Source: Acidovorax_G sp046289925
GTDB taxonomy: Bacteria; Pseudomonadota; Gammaproteobacteria; Burkholderiales; Burkholderiaceae_C
Reading direction: 5' to 3'
NCBI GenBank assembly: GCA_046289925.1
Contig: JBKBUN010000166.1
Location: 1-5,402 of the forward strand
Length of the DNA: 5,402 nucleotides
Position numbers and translations under genes: made by a program. Under the pieces are notes generated by a model, which was not told the origin of the DNA, searched no databases, and saw only the letters and a list, made by a program, of their open reading frames with translations. Position 1 is the first letter of the stretch; the number at the start of each line of letters is the position of its first letter. Below are positions 4,614 through 5,402 of the stretch, piece by piece.

Positions 4614-5306
4614 ATGCGACATCTCAATCGACGCCACTGCCACTGTATCGCGGCCGGGGCAACAGCCCTGTGGCTGGGGATTTGCCCCACCTGGGTGGTG
4701 GCCCAGAATGTGCAGGCCGCGGCCAAGGCGCCGACTGACAAGCGCACGCCTGCGGTCATCCTGGTATTGGGTGACTCTCTGAGCGCTGAATACGGCATTG
4801 CGCGTGGCACCGGCTGGGTGGCGTTGCTCGAACAGCGTCTGGCGCAAGAAAAGCTCGCGGCCACAGTCGTCAATGCCAGCGTGAGCGGAGAAACCACCTC
4901 GGGCGGGCGCTCACGGCTGCCAGCCCTGCTGGCGCAGCACAAACCCACGCATGTCGTGATCGAACTGGGCGGCAATGACGCCCTGCGGGGCCTGCCCCTG
5001 CAAAACACCGCCGACAACCTGGGCTGGATGACCCAGGCGGCCCAGCAGTCCGGAGCGCGTGTGTTGCTGCTCGGGATGCAGGTGCCACCCAACTACGGCA
5101 GTGACTACGCCAAGCGCTTTGCCGACACCTTCGAGCAGGTTGCAAAACAGCACAAGGCGGCCGTGGTGCCGTTTTTCCTGAAAGGGGTGGCCGATGGGCC
5201 TGATCCAACGAAGCTCTTTCAGCCAGATCGCATCCATCCCAAGGCCGAGGCACACCCCATCATGCTGGCCAATGTGTGGCCCGAGCTTCGCAAACTGCTG
5301 CGCTGA
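4614..5306 (+). CDS. tesA: TesA-type periplasmic esterase/acyl-CoA thioesterase I (SGNH/GDSL hydrolase)
   Basis: The gene encodes a 230-residue SGNH hydrolase. An N-terminal signal peptide is visible: basic MRHLNRRH, a hydrophobic stretch CIAAGATALWLGICPTWVVA, and likely cleavage near residue 30-34. The mature enzyme should therefore be periplasmic. Block I is VLGDSLSAEYG with nucleophile Ser55. Block II has Gly92 in NASVSGETTSGG. Block III is GGND (119-122) with oxyanion Asn121. Block V is DRIH with Asp205 and His208 completing the triad. E. coli TesA (208 residues with signal) hydrolyses acyl-CoAs, lysophospholipids and esters; similar betaproteobacterial proteins are often called arylesterases. 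ATG 4614 is chosen because a signal peptide follows at once; the long open frame upstream is antisense to the ATPase gene. The Shine-Dalgarno is weak (GAAAGG 12 bases away). Repeat copy 3 begins two bases after the stop. Confidence 0.93.
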   Translation: MRHLNRRHCHCIAAGATALWLGICPTWVVAQNVQAAAKAPTDKRTPAVILVLGDSLSAEYGIARGTGWVALLEQRLAQEKLAATVVNASVSGETTSGGRSRLPALLAQHKPTHVVIELGGNDALRGLPLQNTADNLGWMTQAAQQSGARVLLLGMQVPPNYGSDYAKRFADTFEQVAKQHKAAVVPFFLKGVADGPDPTKLFQPDRIHPKAEAHPIMLANVWPELRKLLR

Positions 5307-5308
5307 AC

Positions 5309-5402
5309 CTAGGAGCCTGTCGGATTTGGGAATCGTCGGCTGCAAATGGGCCGCAGCGGTCCATTTTTCACCGTCTTTTGGCCCCATAGCCCCGCTATGG
5401 GG
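5309..5402 (+). repeat. MITE-like palindromic repeat, copy 3, left half cut by window edge
   Basis: It begins CTAGGAGCCTGTCGGATTTG only two bases after the tesA stop and matches copies 1 and 2 through the central hairpin CCCCATAG (5382-5389) / CTATGGGG (5395-5402), where the window ends. It carries a single CAAATGG unit where copy 1 has two CAATGG units and copy 2 has three. Orientation is the same as the other copies. Its hairpin would be the first strong structure in the tesA 3' untranslated RNA and may act as terminator or stabiliser. Confidence 0.85.

Noticed and set aside
4596..4847. N-terminal extension of the ABC ATPase gene
   Set aside because: It would run antisense through the tesA signal peptide and active-site region, and no ATPase family residues precede ATG 4595.

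Overview
The window looks like a GC-rich betaproteobacterial chromosome segment. A Comamonadaceae-type host (Acidovorax, Alicycliphilus or Delftia kind) is an inference from gene content, high third-position GC and the style of the dispersed repeat; it is not proven. Two gene blocks meet here. The left part (1-1990, all on the minus strand) is the start of a mobile heat-resistance operon: a broken excisionase/MerR-type helix-turn-helix gene, the small heat-shock protein gene hsp20, and the first 334 codons of clpK (also called clpG_GI), which runs off the left edge. This order is the head of the 'transmissible locus of stress tolerance' / 'locus of heat resistance' islands known from Pseudomonas, Klebsiella, Cronobacter and E. 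coli.

The right part (2612-5306) holds ordinary chromosomal genes: rlmB (23S rRNA Gm2251 methyltransferase, minus), an ABC-transporter ATPase of the YbbA/LolD type (minus), and tesA (periplasmic SGNH esterase/thioesterase, plus). The last two start back to back with only 18 bases between their start codons, the same divergent arrangement as ybbA/tesA in E. coli. No permease partner for the ATPase lies in the window.

A non-coding repeat of about 180-190 bp occurs three times in the same orientation (2306-2485, 3631-3818, and 5309 to the right edge). Each copy begins CTAGGAGCCTGTCGGA, the two complete copies end in the inverted form, and each has a CCCCAT...ATGGGG hairpin near its middle, so a complete copy is one long imperfect palindrome. 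It has no transposase gene and looks like a MITE-type element. The copies lie in the 3' flanks of rlmB, ybbA and tesA. Copy 1 also separates the heat-resistance genes from the housekeeping genes.

How the parts work together: Hsp20 would hold unfolding proteins and ClpK would disaggregate them, probably from one transcript that starts near 2000-2080. A strong stem-loop between hsp20 and clpK may set their relative expression. The best targets for follow-up are the disrupted HTH gene, that stem-loop, the palindromic repeat family, a gene remnant abutting repeat copy 2, and a perfect DnaA box in the rlmB promoter region. I found no tRNA, rRNA, CRISPR array or complete insertion sequence.
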